Shown in pieces: positions 13,970 to 25,374 of a stretch of DNA of 64,000 nucleotides (positions are counted from its first letter, which is position 1; the number at the start of each line of letters is the position of its first letter). The position numbers and the translations under genes were made by a program. This DNA comes from Rosenbergiella australiborealis. Lineage in GTDB: Bacteria > Pseudomonadota > Gammaproteobacteria > Enterobacterales > Enterobacteriaceae. A model generated the notes under the pieces. It did not search any database, was not told where the DNA came from, and worked only from the letters and a program-made list of their open reading frames with translations. Where the stretch lies: positions 62,001 to 126,000 of the forward strand of contig NZ_JABBFO010000004.1 of NCBI RefSeq assembly GCF_018494035.1, read 5' to 3'.

Positions 13970-15745
13970 GTGGATAAATCAAGACAAAAACAACTTGCCC
14001 TTTGGCTTAAGGCTCAACGTTTTCACGCTAAACGCTGGCTAAATATTTCCGTGGTGCTAGGAACCTGCAGCGCCATTACTATTCTGTTGCAAGCATACTG
14101 TCTCGCAGAACTTCTCCAACGTGCGCTGATTGATCATCAACCTCTTGCTCATCTCTATCACTGGCTCATATTATTACTCGGCTGCTTTGCGCTACGCGCA
14201 ATCTTGCATTACTACCGCGAAAAAGCTGGGACGAAAGCAGGCGAAACGTTACGCCAAGCGATTCGTGAAACGGTTCTTAATCGCTTAGAGGCATTAGGCC
14301 CAGTCTGGGTCGCTTCTCGTCCGGTAGGCAGTTGGACAACGCTTTTACACGAACAAATTGAGAAAATGCATGATTATTATGCACGCTATTTACCGCAAAT
14401 AACCCTAGCTGGGGTTATCCCATTGCTTATTTTAATTACGCTCTATCCCATAAATTGGGCAGCTGCGACCATTTTATTTCTGACAGCACCGCTGATCCCT
14501 CTATTTATGGCGATGGTCGGTATGGGTGCCGCAGATGCGAACAGACGTAATTTTGCAGCCTTAGCGCGACTGAGTGGCGACTTTTTAGATCGATTACGTG
14601 GCCTTGATACCCTACGTCTTTTTAATCGTCGTCAAGCCGAAGAAGATGCTATCGCTGAAAGTTCTGAACAATTTCGCTTACGCACTATGGAAGTGTTGCG
14701 AATTGCTTTCCTCTCTTCTGCGGTATTAGAATTTTTCGCCTCAGTTTCAATCGCGATAGTTGCCGTCTATTTTGGCTTTTCTTATTTGGGTGTATTCCAC
14801 TTTGGTAGCTATAGCACTACCGTGACGCTTTTTGCCGGGTTTATAGCCCTGATTTTAGCGCCAGAGTTCTTCCAACCCTTACGTGACTTGGGGAGTTTCT
14901 ATCATGCTAAAGCTCAAGCCTCCGGGGCAGCCGATGAAATTGAAGCATTTTTAGCGAGGACGGAAACCTTACTTCGCCCTACTGTTGAAACCAATACGCT
15001 TCTCACGACAACTGAAGGCTTAACCCTCGAAGCAAACGATCTTATTATTACTTCGGCAGATGGCGTTCGCCTGGTTGGTCCTATCAATTTTCAATTCCAA
15101 GCGAACCAACGTATCGCGCTTGTTGGGCCAAGTGGCTCCGGTAAAAGTACACTCATTAATGTATTACTGGGTTTTCTTGCTTATCAAGGTTCCTTACAGA
15201 TAAACGGGCAAGAACTCAGTACGCTCTCTCGTGAAGCATGGCTAGCCTGGATCAGTTGGGTTGGGCAGCATCCTCGCCTGTTCTCTTGTTCGATCGCGAA
15301 AAACATCTCTCCGGATGGTACGTTGAGTGCAGAGGAATTAAACACTCTTGTCGCAAAAACTGGGGTTGATGAGTTTTTAGACCGTCTGCCTCACGGACTC
15401 GATACCGAGGTCAGCGAGGATAGTCATAATCTTTCCGTCGGTCAGGCACAACGGATTGCCGTTGCTAGAGCATTGGCTAAACAAGCAAATTTACTTTTGC
15501 TTGATGAACCGACAGCAAGTTTAGATAGACATCACGAACAACACATCATGGCCAGCTTACAACAGGCTAGCCATCAACAAATGACCTTAATGGTGACTCA
15601 TCAACTCGACCAACTGATTGACTGGCCAACCATTATAGTGATGGAGGCGGGTAATATTGTACAAGTCGGCGATTATGCGACGTTAGCCGCGAAAGAGGGT
15701 CTTTTCCAACGTATGCTAAGCCACCGCTCAGGAGAAATCGAATAA
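13970..15745 (+). CDS. cydD: Glutathione/L-cysteine ABC exporter subunit CydD
   Basis: One half of the CydDC heterodimeric exporter of the inner membrane, needed for assembly of cytochrome bd and periplasmic redox balance. 591 residues: six membrane helices (about 20-310), then an ABC domain with Walker A GPSGSGKST, signature LSVGQAQR and Walker B LLLLDEPTAS. Starts with GTG at 13970 (MDKSRQKQL, like E. coli MNKSRQKEL). Overlaps cydC by one base (TAATG), so the two are translationally coupled. Confidence 0.97.
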   Translation: MDKSRQKQLALWLKAQRFHAKRWLNISVVLGTCSAITILLQAYCLAELLQRALIDHQPLAHLYHWLILLLGCFALRAILHYYREKAGTKAGETLRQAIRETVLNRLEALGPVWVASRPVGSWTTLLHEQIEKMHDYYARYLPQITLAGVIPLLILITLYPINWAAATILFLTAPLIPLFMAMVGMGAADANRRNFAALARLSGDFLDRLRGLDTLRLFNRRQAEEDAIAESSEQFRLRTMEVLRIAFLSSAVLEFFASVSIAIVAVYFGFSYLGVFHFGSYSTTVTLFAGFIALILAPEFFQPLRDLGSFYHAKAQASGAADEIEAFLARTETLLRPTVETNTLLTTTEGLTLEANDLIITSADGVRLVGPINFQFQANQRIALVGPSGSGKSTLINVLLGFLAYQGSLQINGQELSTLSREAWLAWISWVGQHPRLFSCSIAKNISPDGTLSAEELNTLVAKTGVDEFLDRLPHGLDTEVSEDSHNLSVGQAQRIAVARALAKQANLLLLDEPTASLDRHHEQHIMASLQQASHQQMTLMVTHQLDQLIDWPTIIVMEAGNIVQVGDYATLAAKEGLFQRMLSHRSGEIE

Positions 15746-17484
15746 TGAAAGCATTATTCCCTTTTTTAAAACTCTGGCGTAGACATAGCTGGCAGTTATT
15801 TTTTGGTATCATTCTAGCGGCCCTCACCCTATTAGCCAGTGTCGGTTTACTCAGCCTCTCTGGATGGTTTCTCGCAGCATCTGCAATGGCAGGAAGTGCC
15901 GGTATTTATAGCTTTAACTACATGTTACCGGCAGCAGGCGTCAGAGGCGCCGCGATACTGCGGACTGTCGCACGCTATTTAGAACGTCTCGTGAGCCACG
16001 ATGCCACCTTTAAAGTGTTAAAGCATCTGCGTGTCGCCATCTTTAGTAAAATTTACCCTCTGGCCCCCGCCGGGACGCAAGAATTTCGTCAAGGGGACCT
16101 CCTCAACCGTTTTGTCGGTGATGTAGAAACCTTAGATCACCTCTATTTACGTGTGATTTCACCGATGATTGGTGCTGTGCTTGTCGCAGTCGTTGTCGGT
16201 ATTGGTTTAAGCTATATCAATGTAAGTGCCGCAGTGTTTGTTGCGCTGGTCATGTTGGCAGTCATCGTGCTCTTCCCACCCATTTTTTACCGCTTAGGTA
16301 AGTCCGCAGGTGAACAGATTGCAGCGTTAAGCAGTGCTTATCGTCAACAGTTGACTACAAATTTAAGTGCTATGTCCGAACTTCTACTTTTCCCTCCAGC
16401 GAAAGATTGGCGGATGACACTGAGTCAGACTGAACAGAAGTGGCAAGCCACACAAGCTCGCCAACAAAGCCTTAATGCAATGGCACAAAGTATTATTCTT
16501 TTCTTAACGGGTATCACGGTGGTGGTGGTCTTTATCATCATGTCACGTTACCAGGTCGAACAGGTGGCAACGGCCGACAGTGCGCTATTAATATTTTGTG
16601 TTCTCGCTGCTTTTGAAGCGCTCGGGCCTGTCGCGATTGCTTTTTTACATTTATCCGAAGTCTCGATTGCTGCAGAACGGCTGCATCAGCTGATTCAGCA
16701 AGCGCCAAAAGTTACGTTTCCCGACACAGCCGTCCCCTGCCCCGAACAAGATGCCAATTTATCATTGAATGCGGTCAATTTTCGTTATAGTGATACCGGG
16801 CCACAGGTGTTAAATCAGCTCACTTTGCATCTGGCTGCAAAACAGAAAGTTGCTCTATTGGGAAGTACTGGCTGTGGTAAAACCACATTACTGCAATTGC
16901 TGACTCGAGCATGGGATCCCCAAGCTGGAGAGATTCAACTGAATCATCAACCGTTACAGGCTTATTCTGAACAACAATTACGATCATTGATTACCGTCGT
17001 GAGTCAGCGTGTGTCGATATTTAATCAAACACTGCGCGAAAATTTGACCCTTGCAAAACCCAATGCCAATGATCACCAACTTGCAGACAGTTTAGTGGCA
17101 GTAGGGTTAGATAATTTACTCGAAGGAGCCGGTCTTGACAGTTGGTTAGGCGAAGGAGGCAGACCGCTTTCGGGCGGTGAGAGAAGACGTTTAGCGATTG
17201 CTCGCGCGTTACTTCACAATGCCCCTCTCTGGTTATTGGATGAGCCTCTTGAAGGGCTTGATGCACAGACTGAGCATCAAATTATGCAGCTGTTACTGAA
17301 AGTTACCGCCGATAAGACAGTGCTGATGGTTACGCATCGACTTACGGGAATTGAATCACTCGATACCATTTGCGTGATGGATCAAGGGCAAATTATTGAG
17401 CAAGGATCGCATGAGGATTTGATTGCACAACAAGGCCGTTACTTTGCATTCCGTGTACGTCAAAAGAGCCAGCAAAAGTTGTGA
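15745..17484 (+). CDS. cydC: Glutathione/L-cysteine ABC exporter subunit CydC
   Basis: Second half of the CydDC transporter. 579 residues: membrane domain with [14 protein letters not shown] and [22 protein letters not shown] early on, then an ABC domain with Walker [15 protein letters not shown], signature [15 protein letters not shown] and Walker B LWLLDEP. Start overlaps the cydD stop; its own TGA overlaps the aat GTG, so cydD-cydC-aat form one coupled unit. Confidence 0.97.
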   Translation: MKALFPFLKLWRRHSWQLFFGIILAALTLLASVGLLSLSGWFLAASAMAGSAGIYSFNYMLPAAGVRGAAILRTVARYLERLVSHDATFKVLKHLRVAIFSKIYPLAPAGTQEFRQGDLLNRFVGDVETLDHLYLRVISPMIGAVLVAVVVGIGLSYINVSAAVFVALVMLAVIVLFPPIFYRLGKSAGEQIAALSSAYRQQLTTNLSAMSELLLFPPAKDWRMTLSQTEQKWQATQARQQSLNAMAQSIILFLTGITVVVVFIIMSRYQVEQVATADSALLIFCVLAAFEALGPVAIAFLHLSEVSIAAERLHQLIQQAPKVTFPDTAVPCPEQDANLSLNAVNFRYSDTGPQVLNQLTLHLAAKQKVALLGSTGCGKTTLLQLLTRAWDPQAGEIQLNHQPLQAYSEQQLRSLITVVSQRVSIFNQTLRENLTLAKPNANDHQLADSLVAVGLDNLLEGAGLDSWLGEGGRPLSGGERRRLAIARALLHNAPLWLLDEPLEGLDAQTEHQIMQLLLKVTADKTVLMVTHRLTGIESLDTICVMDQGQIIEQGSHEDLIAQQGRYFAFRVRQKSQQKL

Positions 17485-18185
17485 CAGCGATTTACCTGCC
17501 CTGTTTAGACCCTTTAGCGCCGACGATTTTTCCTTCTCCTGAGTCGGCGTTGACTTCCCCACAAGGGCTGCTTGCCTATGGCGGTGATTTAGCGGCCCAA
17601 CGGCTGATCAGCGCCTATCAGCAAGGTATTTTTCCGTGGTTTTCTGAAGATGACCCTATTTTATGGTGGAGCCCGGATCCTCGTGCCGTACTTCCCGTTG
17701 AAGATTTTCATCTCAGTCGCAGCATGCAACGTTTTCTTCGCCATTGCCCTTATCAGGTAACAATCAATACAGACTTCCACGCAGTGATTTCTGGCTGTTC
17801 CCTTCACCATCCTGAAGGAACTTGGATTACCTCAGAAGTGATAAGCGCATGGTGTCGAATCGCTGAAACTGGCCATGCCCACTCTGTTGAGGTCTGGCGT
17901 GGAAATAAGCTGGTCGGTGGCCTTTATGGTATGGCACTGGGTGGTGTGTTTTGTGGTGAGTCGATGTTCAGCCTCGAAACCAATGCTTCTAAACTCGCGT
18001 TATTCGTGCTCTGCCAGCATTTCAGTCGATACGGTGGACAACTTATCGATTGCCAGATCTTAAATGCACATACTGAATCATTGGGAGCCCGAGAAATACC
18101 TCGTCGACAATTTCTCGAACAATTAGACGACTTGAAAAAAAAGAATATCCCCGCAGAGTGTTGGGTTAAAAAACGGTTATTTTAA
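17481..18185 (+). CDS. aat: Leucyl/phenylalanyl-tRNA-protein transferase
   Basis: Attaches Leu or Phe to N-terminal Lys or Arg of proteins, creating N-degrons for ClpS-ClpAP. 234 residues. Family motifs: [54 protein letters not shown] and FCGESMF. GTG start at 17481 overlaps the cydC stop by four bases. The N-end-rule adaptor clpS and its partner clpA are encoded 3 kb further on. Confidence 0.97.
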   Translation: MTAIYLPCLDPLAPTIFPSPESALTSPQGLLAYGGDLAAQRLISAYQQGIFPWFSEDDPILWWSPDPRAVLPVEDFHLSRSMQRFLRHCPYQVTINTDFHAVISGCSLHHPEGTWITSEVISAWCRIAETGHAHSVEVWRGNKLVGGLYGMALGGVFCGESMFSLETNASKLALFVLCQHFSRYGGQLIDCQILNAHTESLGAREIPRRQFLEQLDDLKKKNIPAECWVKKRLF

Positions 18186-18715
<530 letters not shown>

Positions 18716-18737
18716 TTGCTCGTTTAATGACTGCCAT

Positions 18738-18765
18738 AAAAAAGGCCGGATTTCCCGGCCTTTTT
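18738..18765. terminator. Bidirectional terminator between infA and clpA
   Basis: AAAAAA, then stem GGCCGG (18744-18749), loop ATTTC, stem CCGGCC (18755-18760) and TTTTT. The A and T runs on both sides let it serve infA (plus) and clpA (minus). Confidence 0.92.
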
Positions 18766-18769
18766 GTTG

Positions 18770-21055
18770 TTAGTGCACTGTACCTTCAGTTTTTTTCTTC
18801 GCCGCACTCTCAAAGTGGTAAGTCAGCTGATCTTTCTTAAGATCGACATTGACAGTCACTGAGCCACCCTCCACCAATGAACCAAACAGCAATTCATTCG
18901 CTAACGGTTTCTTCAAGTTTTCCTGTACCGCTCTTGCCATAGGACGTGCGCCCATCGCTTTATCGTAGCCTTTATGCGCTAACCACTCTCGGGCGTCGTC
19001 ACTCACTTCTAATGAAACGCCTTTCGGGTCAAGTTGCGCCTGTAACTCAACAATAAATTTGTCCACCACTTGATGAATAACGGTGGTTGAAAGATGTTCA
19101 AACCAAATAATATTATCGAGACGGTTACGGAACTCTGGGGTAAAGATTTTTTTAATCTCTTCCAACGCATCAGTACTATTATCTTGCTGGATCAGGCCGA
19201 TAGTCTTGCGCTCAGTTTCCCGCACACCGGCATTGGTGGTCATCACCAAGATTACGTTACGGAAATCAGCCTTACGACCATTGTTATCCGTTAGAGTACC
19301 GTTATCCATCACCTGTAACAATAGATTGAAGACATCCGGATGCGCTTTTTCAATTTCATCAAGGAGAACCACAGAATGTGGATGCTTGATGACCGCGTCC
19401 GTCAATAAGCCACCTTGCTCGTAACCCACATAGCCCGGAGGAGCACCAATTAAACGGCTTACCGTGTGACGCTCCATATATTCAGACATATCAAAGCGTA
19501 GTAGTTCGATACCCAGCGCTTTTGCCAATTGTGCAGTCACTTCGGTTTTCCCTACCCCCGTTGGTCCGGCAAACAAAAATGATCCAACGGGTTTATGCTC
19601 ACTGCCTAAACCAGCACGACTCATCTTGATCGCTTCCGAGAGCGCATTAATCGCTTTATCTTGCCCAAACACAAGCATTTTTAAGCGCTCGTCTAAGCTG
19701 CGTAAGGTATCGCGGTCAGTGGCCGATACACTTTTCTCGGGAATACGCGCAATACGCGCAACAACGGTTTCAATATCTTGAATATTGATGGTTTTTTTAC
19801 GCTTACTGCTCGGTAGTAAACGCGCCCGGGCACCGGCTTCATCAATGACGTCGATTGCCTTATCCGGGAGGTGACGATCATTAATATATTTTACCGCCAG
19901 CTCCACTGCCGCACGGATCGCTTTAGCGGTATAACGAACATCGTGATGCTTCTCGTATTTCGGCTTCAGACCAGTGATAATTTTCACGGTTTCGTCCAAA
20001 GAGGGCTCAACGATATCGATTTTTTGGAAGCGGCGCGCTAAGGCGCGATCTTTCTCAAAAATCGAGCTGTATTCTTGATACGTTGTTGAACCCATCACCC
20101 GGATTCGTCCACTGGACAGTAGTGGCTTAATAAGATTAGCCGCGTCGACTTGTCCGCCAGATGCTGCACCAGCGCCAATAATAGTGTGGATCTCGTCGAT
20201 AAAAAGAATACTATTTTCATCTTGCTCAAGCTGCTTCAAAAGCGCCTTGAATCGCTTTTCAAAATCACCGCGGTATTTTGTGCCAGCAAGCAGTGAACCG
20301 ATATCCAGAGAGTAGATCACACACTCCTTCATCACATCGGGTACATCGCCCTGTTCTATCCGCCATGCTAAACCTTCGGCAATCGCAGTTTTACCTACGC
20401 CAGACTCACCGACTAATAGCGGGTTATTTTTGCGACGACGGCAGAATACTTGAATCGTTCTTTCCAGCTCTTTTTCGCGACCGATTAGTGGGTCAATTCC
20501 CCCAACCCGTGCCAATTGGTTAAGATTGGTAGTAAAGCTATCGATACGTTCTTCACTGGCCACATTACTTGCCTCGTCTGACGATGATGCATTATCGGAC
20601 GGTTTATCATCACTATTCTCATCTTTGCGTGTGCCGTGAGAGAGAAAATTGACGATATCCAGTCGACTTACTTCATACTTTCTTAGGAGATAAGCCGCTT
20701 GCGACTCTTGCTCGCTAAAAATGGCAACCAATACGTTTGCGCCAGTGACTTCACTGCGTCCTGACGATTGGACGTGGAAGACAGCACGTTGTAACACCCG
20801 TTGAAAACTTAAGGTAGGCTGTGTTTCTCTTTCTTCATCCGCTTCTGGAAGAACTGGGGTCGTTTTTTGGATAAACGATTCAAGCTCAACGCGTAACGCA
20901 GAGAGATCGACAGAACAGGCTTCGAGGGCTTCACGGGCAGCCGGATTGCTGATCAGTGAAAGTAGCAGATGCTCCACTGTCATAAATTCGTGATGGTGCT
21001 CACGCGCTCTGGCGAAAGCCATATTTAAACTGAGTTCCAGTTCCTGATTGAGCAT
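18770..21055 (-). CDS. clpA: ATP-dependent Clp protease ATP-binding subunit ClpA
   Basis: Hexameric AAA+ unfoldase that feeds substrates to ClpP. 761 residues: N-terminal double-Clp repeat (1-145) where ClpS docks, a first ATPase with Walker [14 protein letters not shown], a second with [16 protein letters not shown], and Walker [22 protein letters not shown]. The ClpP-docking loop IGL is present in the TIGLIQQ segment. 53 bp downstream of clpS on the same strand. Confidence 0.98.
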   Translation of the reverse strand: MLNQELELSLNMAFARAREHHHEFMTVEHLLLSLISNPAAREALEACSVDLSALRVELESFIQKTTPVLPEADEERETQPTLSFQRVLQRAVFHVQSSGRSEVTGANVLVAIFSEQESQAAYLLRKYEVSRLDIVNFLSHGTRKDENSDDKPSDNASSSDEASNVASEERIDSFTTNLNQLARVGGIDPLIGREKELERTIQVFCRRRKNNPLLVGESGVGKTAIAEGLAWRIEQGDVPDVMKECVIYSLDIGSLLAGTKYRGDFEKRFKALLKQLEQDENSILFIDEIHTIIGAGAASGGQVDAANLIKPLLSSGRIRVMGSTTYQEYSSIFEKDRALARRFQKIDIVEPSLDETVKIITGLKPKYEKHHDVRYTAKAIRAAVELAVKYINDRHLPDKAIDVIDEAGARARLLPSSKRKKTINIQDIETVVARIARIPEKSVSATDRDTLRSLDERLKMLVFGQDKAINALSEAIKMSRAGLGSEHKPVGSFLFAGPTGVGKTEVTAQLAKALGIELLRFDMSEYMERHTVSRLIGAPPGYVGYEQGGLLTDAVIKHPHSVVLLDEIEKAHPDVFNLLLQVMDNGTLTDNNGRKADFRNVILVMTTNAGVRETERKTIGLIQQDNSTDALEEIKKIFTPEFRNRLDNIIWFEHLSTTVIHQVVDKFIVELQAQLDPKGVSLEVSDDAREWLAHKGYDKAMGARPMARAVQENLKKPLANELLFGSLVEGGSVTVNVDLKKDQLTYHFESAAKKKTEGTVH

Positions 21056-21108
21056 TAGGCACCTCCGATCGATTAACGCTTAGGTCTCAGCCTAGATATA
21101 TGGGCTGT

Positions 21109-21429
21109 TTAGCTTTTTTCTAGCATACATAGCAACGGATGCTCATTTTCCTTTGCGTAACGATTAACCTGCATCACTTTAGTTTCAGCGACTTCTGCAG
21201 TAAATATGCCGCAGATTGCCTTACCTTCGTAGTGAACAGTGAGCATCAGTTGCGTTGCACGCTCAATATCGAGCGAAAAAAATTTTTGTAAAACATCGAT
21301 GACGAACTCCATAGGGGTATAATCGTCATTTAATAAAACAACTTTATACATACTAGGCGGTCTTAACGCCTCGTTAATGTCGTGGTCTAAAAGTTGTTCC
21401 TCGTCGAAACTGTGATGCGTGTTAGCCAT
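21109..21429 (-). CDS. clpS: ATP-dependent Clp protease adaptor ClpS
   Basis: Adaptor that delivers N-end-rule substrates to ClpAP. ATG at 21429 gives 106 residues, the E. coli length. Conserved core [28 protein letters not shown] and [20 protein letters not shown], including the N-degron pocket residues N-D-D and the M and H positions. The longer frame to 21447 has no ribosome binding site. Probably co-transcribed with clpA. In E. coli cspD lies divergently next to clpS; here that gene is absent. Confidence 0.96.
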   Translation of the reverse strand: MANTHHSFDEEQLLDHDINEALRPPSMYKVVLLNDDYTPMEFVIDVLQKFFSLDIERATQLMLTVHYEGKAICGIFTAEVAETKVMQVNRYAKENEHPLLCMLEKS

Positions 21430-21638
21430 AATTACCCAGCAATACATGAAAAGAAAAGCGCAATTTACTTTCTAGTTTATCATGAACCCGAGTATTTGGT
21501 AGAAGCCACCTTATTTGAGTTTAGCTGCTCTGGCACAATACAACTAAAAAAAACCTCTTTTCAAGGCACCACTGTGCTTTTCTATAGATAATCGCATTTA
21601 GCAGCTGTTTAGCACAAAAAAACAGCATCCGGTTTGAA

Positions 21639-21645
21639 CTACACT
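21639..21645 (+). promoter_or_regulatory. Probable sigma-S type -10 element of poxB
   Basis: CTACACT at 21639-21645 is one base away from the stationary-phase consensus CTATACT and places transcription start near 21652, about 27 bases before the poxB ATG. E. coli poxB is known to depend on RpoS, which supports the call. The -35 side is not recognisable. Confidence 0.5.
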
Positions 21646-21678
21646 AATAGCCATCGATCATAATAAGTGGAGTTCTTT

Positions 21679-23400
21679 ATGGAAAAGACCGTTGCAGCAC
21701 TGCTGGTAGACACCTTAAAAGATGTGGGGGTTAAACAGATTTGGGGCGTTACTGGCGACTCTCTTAATGGTATTAGCGATAGCCTGAATAAACAATCAAC
21801 CATCAAATGGATGGCAACACGCCATGAAGAAGCCGCCGCATTTGCCGCAGGGGCACAAGCCCAAATCACTGGCGAATTAGCCGTCTGCGCGGGCTCCTGC
21901 GGTCCCGGTAATCTTCATCTGATTAACGGGTTATTCGACTGTCATCGCAACCACCAACCTGTATTAGCAATTGCCGCCCATATCCCATCCAGTGAAATTG
22001 GCAGCCAGTATTTTCAGGAAACCCACCCCCAAGAACTGTTCAAAGAGTGTAGCTACTATTGCGAATTAGTAAGTAATCCTGAACAGTTCCCACAAATACT
22101 CGCCATTGCGTTACGGACAGCAATCGTCAGACGCGGCGTTGCTGTCATCGTGCTCCCCGGCGATATTGCACTTAACACTATCACGCTACCCGACAGCATC
22201 ACCTGGTACCCTCCCTCTTTGCCCGCGATCACTCCGCCTACTAATGAACTTGAGAAACTGGCCGAGGTACTGAACAGCGCGAAGAATATTACATTATTGT
22301 GCGGTAGCGGTTGTGCCGGAGCACATCATGAAGTGGTCGCTTTGGCCGAAAAATTACAAGCGCCTGTCGTGCATGCTCTACGCGGTAAAGAATTTTTGGA
22401 ATATGATAATCCTTACGATGTCGGAATGACCGGGTTGATTGGTTTCTCTTCCGGTTACCACGCTATGCTAGATGCCGACACCTTAGTGCTACTCGGGACA
22501 CAATTCCCTTACCGGGCCTTTTATCCCTCCTCAGCAAACATTATTCAGATTGATATTAATCCATCCAGTATAGGTTCACATTGTCAGGTAAATTTCCCGC
22601 TTGTCGGTGACGTTAAAACCACGATAAACGCTTTATTGCCTTTGCTTACTGCTTCAGATTCATCGGCACATTTAGAAAAAGCGGTTAAACACTATGGTAA
22701 AAGTCGCCAACAATTGGATGCGTTAGCAGTTCCTAATGATAATCGTGCTATACACCCCCAATATCTTGCACAACAAATTGACCGACTCGCCAGCCCAAAC
22801 GCGATTTTTACCTGTGACGTTGGCACCCCTACTGTTTGGGCAGCACGTTATCTGACGATGAATGGCCAACGACGCTTAGTCGGCTCCTTTAATCATGGCT
22901 CAATGGCAAATGCCATGCCTCAAGCAATGGGCGCTCAATCGGTAGATCAAACACGACAAGTCATCGCGCTTTGTGGTGACGGTGGCTTTGCGATGTTAAT
23001 GGGTGATTTATTGAGTATTGCCCAACACCAATTACCCGTTAAATTAGTCATTTTCAACAATAGCGTACTCGGTTTTGTGGCAATGGAGATGAAAGCTGGC
23101 GGCTATCTGACCAAGGGTACTGAGCTGGAGAATCCAGATTTTGCCGCTATTGCCAGGGCCTGTAAGCTAGCCGCTTTTAGTGTTAAAAAATCCTCTGAAT
23201 TGACTGAGGTATTGCAACAAGCCTTTGATCACCCTGGCCCCGCGTTAATAGATGTCACCACTGCAACAGATGAATTAGCCATGCCGCCTCATATTCAGCT
23301 AGAACAAGCCAAGGGCTTTAGCTTGTATATGTTAAAAGCCATCATTAATGGTCAAGGCACTGAAATTATTGATTTAGCAAAAACTAACCTACTTCGTTAA
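21679..23400 (+). CDS. poxB: Pyruvate dehydrogenase (ubiquinone), pyruvate oxidase
   Basis: Peripheral membrane flavoenzyme using ThDP and FAD; oxidises pyruvate to acetate and CO2 and passes electrons to ubiquinone. 573 residues from ATG 21679, which has GTGGAG six bases upstream; the GTG at 21667 is not needed. Glutamate of the ThDP pocket in [15 protein letters not shown] region [11 protein letters not shown], ThDP motif [11 protein letters not shown]...NN, and the C-terminal lipid-binding tail ending [16 protein letters not shown]. Here it stands alone between clpS and amiD. Confidence 0.97.
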   Translation: MEKTVAALLVDTLKDVGVKQIWGVTGDSLNGISDSLNKQSTIKWMATRHEEAAAFAAGAQAQITGELAVCAGSCGPGNLHLINGLFDCHRNHQPVLAIAAHIPSSEIGSQYFQETHPQELFKECSYYCELVSNPEQFPQILAIALRTAIVRRGVAVIVLPGDIALNTITLPDSITWYPPSLPAITPPTNELEKLAEVLNSAKNITLLCGSGCAGAHHEVVALAEKLQAPVVHALRGKEFLEYDNPYDVGMTGLIGFSSGYHAMLDADTLVLLGTQFPYRAFYPSSANIIQIDINPSSIGSHCQVNFPLVGDVKTTINALLPLLTASDSSAHLEKAVKHYGKSRQQLDALAVPNDNRAIHPQYLAQQIDRLASPNAIFTCDVGTPTVWAARYLTMNGQRRLVGSFNHGSMANAMPQAMGAQSVDQTRQVIALCGDGGFAMLMGDLLSIAQHQLPVKLVIFNNSVLGFVAMEMKAGGYLTKGTELENPDFAAIARACKLAAFSVKKSSELTEVLQQAFDHPGPALIDVTTATDELAMPPHIQLEQAKGFSLYMLKAIINGQGTEIIDLAKTNLLR

Positions 23401-23425
23401 AGGGTAAAAAGTAGCGGCTATTATT

Positions 23426-23476
23426 TCCCCTCATCACACGTTACTGGTATTTTCACTAACGATGTGTGTGAGGGGA
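23426..23476. other. Long imperfect hairpin between poxB and amiD
   Basis: TCCCCTCA (23426-23433) pairs with TGAGGGGA (23469-23476), and ACAC/GTTA further in pairs with TAAC/GTGT around an AT-rich loop. It sits in the 221-bp gap between convergent poxB and amiD and is the likely end of one or both transcripts; there is no T tract. Confidence 0.5.
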
Positions 23477-23621
23477 GATAAAACCGAAAAGTGGTCAATA
23501 TAACTATCAATTTGAATGGGAACGGTTGCATTACCTTTATGCATGAATATGCACTGACTACTCATTAACCTATACCAATTTAGTATTACACACCCCGCTC
23601 GTTAATAATTAAATATGTTAG

Positions 23622-24470
23622 CTATTGCGGCTCTTTCCACTGCTGCCAAGGATACTGTAAAAGTAATGCCTGCAAACGAGCCAAGGTTAATCTATCCCCT
23701 TTACCGCTAATATTTTCTGGTTGAAAATGGAATTGAAAAGCACGTATGAGTTGCTGCTGTTGCGCTATGGAAGGATGCTCACCGACCGTGTAGCCATAGT
23801 GTTGCAGTAAGGGGAGTAATATCTGGTTAGTGACCGGCTCAGAAGGCGCTCGCCCGGCTAATAGTCTGTTAACCCGCTGAGGGTCAGGCCAGGCCCCAAG
23901 TCCATGTTCGGCAAGTTGCTGCCAAGGAAAACAGGGGCCAGGATCAAATTTTCGTAATGGTGCAATATCGCTGTGCCCAACAATATTCTCTGGTGCGATA
24001 GCATATTTCTTGACAATTTTCGTGGCGAGTTCAATAAGTGCAGTGATCTGTTGCGGTGGGTAAGATTGGCAATACCCCTCTGCTTGCTGACTGCCCGGGG
24101 TAAAACCTTTGTTAACCAACTCAATACCGATTGACGTTTTATTTAAGTTATTAGTCCCGCGCCACGCACTCACCCCAGCATGCCAAGCGGCTTGACTCTC
24201 CGGCACCAGCTGATAAATTTCTGGTTGCACCGCATTGGGTTTGGGCAATCGAGCGATTAAGTAGTGACTGCTGACATGTTCACCGGTCAGTAATGCCAAT
24301 GAACGACGCTCATCAGCAACGGTATAATGGATAACAAGGGTATCGATACGAGGTTGATGCCCTATCGCCTGATATTGCCTATTAATTATCGGTTGCATTG
24401 ATGATGTATGCGGCTGATAAGCGTGGCAGCCTGTCAATAGTACAAAAAAGAGCAGGAATTCCTTTTTCAT
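23622..24470 (-). CDS. amiD: N-acetylmuramoyl-L-alanine amidase AmiD, outer-membrane lipoprotein
   Basis: Zinc amidase (Amidase_2 fold) that trims peptides from murein and anhydro-muropeptides. 282 residues. Lipoprotein signal MKKEFLLFFVLLTGC with the lipobox LLTGC, the Cys at residue 15. Zinc ligand in VIHYTVAD, then SSHYLI, WHAGVSAWRG, SIGIELVNKG and GHSDIAPLRKFDPGP, which supplies the second His and the Asp. A peptidoglycan-binding-like tail follows. Divergent from the art operon. Confidence 0.94.
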   Translation of the reverse strand: MKKEFLLFFVLLTGCHAYQPHTSSMQPIINRQYQAIGHQPRIDTLVIHYTVADERRSLALLTGEHVSSHYLIARLPKPNAVQPEIYQLVPESQAAWHAGVSAWRGTNNLNKTSIGIELVNKGFTPGSQQAEGYCQSYPPQQITALIELATKIVKKYAIAPENIVGHSDIAPLRKFDPGPCFPWQQLAEHGLGAWPDPQRVNRLLAGRAPSEPVTNQILLPLLQHYGYTVGEHPSIAQQQQLIRAFQFHFQPENISGKGDRLTLARLQALLLQYPWQQWKEPQ

Positions 24471-24564
24471 TTTTTACCTTTTTCCTCGGTCCCTTTACGC
24501 CGCTGCTGTTCCTTCGAGCCACCGAGGAGGTCAGTGACGATCATAAGAAAAAGCTAGCGCCCCA

Positions 24565-24599
24565 ATTGCATATTTATGCATAGTGAATTACTATCTTGC
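24565..24599 (+). promoter_or_regulatory. Candidate ArgR operator upstream of artP
   Basis: TGCAT-ATTT-ATGCA at 24567-24580 matches the ArgR half-site pattern TGAAT-wwww-ATTCA at 8 of 10 positions. A poorer second copy starts with TGAAT at 24584. ArgR control of artP is known in E. coli. The spacing between the two copies (17 bp) is shorter than usual, so this is tentative. Confidence 0.4.
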
Positions 24600-24632
24600 G
24601 AAATACACTCTTATAAAAGTCAGATTTATCGC

Positions 24633-25361
24633 ATGAGCATTCATTTAGAAAGCGTAAATTGCTTCTACGGTGGCCAACAAGCCCTGTACGATATCACCTT
24701 AAACTGTGCCGAGGGTGAGACGCTAGTGTTGCTCGGCCCAAGTGGCGCAGGAAAAAGCTCGTTACTGCGTGTCTTAAATTTATTAGAAATTCCGCGATCT
24801 GGCCAGCTCTCCATTGCTAATCAGTCTTTTGATTTTAAAACGCCCCCCTCTTTGGCCACTATTCGCGAACTACGTCAAAATGTCGGAATGGTTTTTCAAC
24901 AGTACCATCTTTGGCCCCATCTCACTGTAGAACAAAACCTTATTCAAGCCCCGTGTAAAGTGCTCGGCCTAAGCCGTGCTGACGCGCAAGCTCGCGCCAA
25001 AAAGTATCTTGAACGTTTACGCCTAAGCGATTTCGCGCAGCGTTATCCGCTACACTTGTCGGGGGGGCAGCAGCAACGTGTAGCGATTGCTCGCGCCCTG
25101 ATGATGGAACCACAAGTTTTGTTATTCGATGAGCCAACAGCTGCCCTTGATCCTGAGATTACTGGGCAAGTAGTGCAAATTATCAATGAATTATCCGAGA
25201 CGAAAATTACGCAAGTCATCGTGACGCATGAAGTTGAGGTCGCAAAAAAAACCGCCTCACAGGTTGTTTATATGGAAAATGGACGTATCGTTGAGCAAGG
25301 AAGTGCTGATTGTTTTACTCATCCTCAAACACGCGAATTTGCGAACTATCTTTCACATTAA
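24633..25361 (+). CDS. artP: Arginine ABC transporter ATP-binding protein ArtP
   Basis: ATPase of the ArtPQM arginine importer at the inner membrane. 242 residues from ATG 24633 ([14 protein letters not shown], as E. coli MSIQLNGINCFYGA). Walker [11 protein letters not shown]-loop [12 protein letters not shown], signature [15 protein letters not shown], Walker [16 protein letters not shown] and H-loop VTHEVEVA. First gene of artPIQM. Confidence 0.97.
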   Translation: MSIHLESVNCFYGGQQALYDITLNCAEGETLVLLGPSGAGKSSLLRVLNLLEIPRSGQLSIANQSFDFKTPPSLATIRELRQNVGMVFQQYHLWPHLTVEQNLIQAPCKVLGLSRADAQARAKKYLERLRLSDFAQRYPLHLSGGQQQRVAIARALMMEPQVLLFDEPTAALDPEITGQVVQIINELSETKITQVIVTHEVEVAKKTASQVVYMENGRIVEQGSADCFTHPQTREFANYLSH

Positions 25362-25374
25362 GGACAGGATCATT

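Noticed and set aside
19083-19424. 113-codon plus-strand frame opposite clpA
   Set aside because: Overlaps the conserved second ATPase domain of clpA; no ribosome binding site or family motif.
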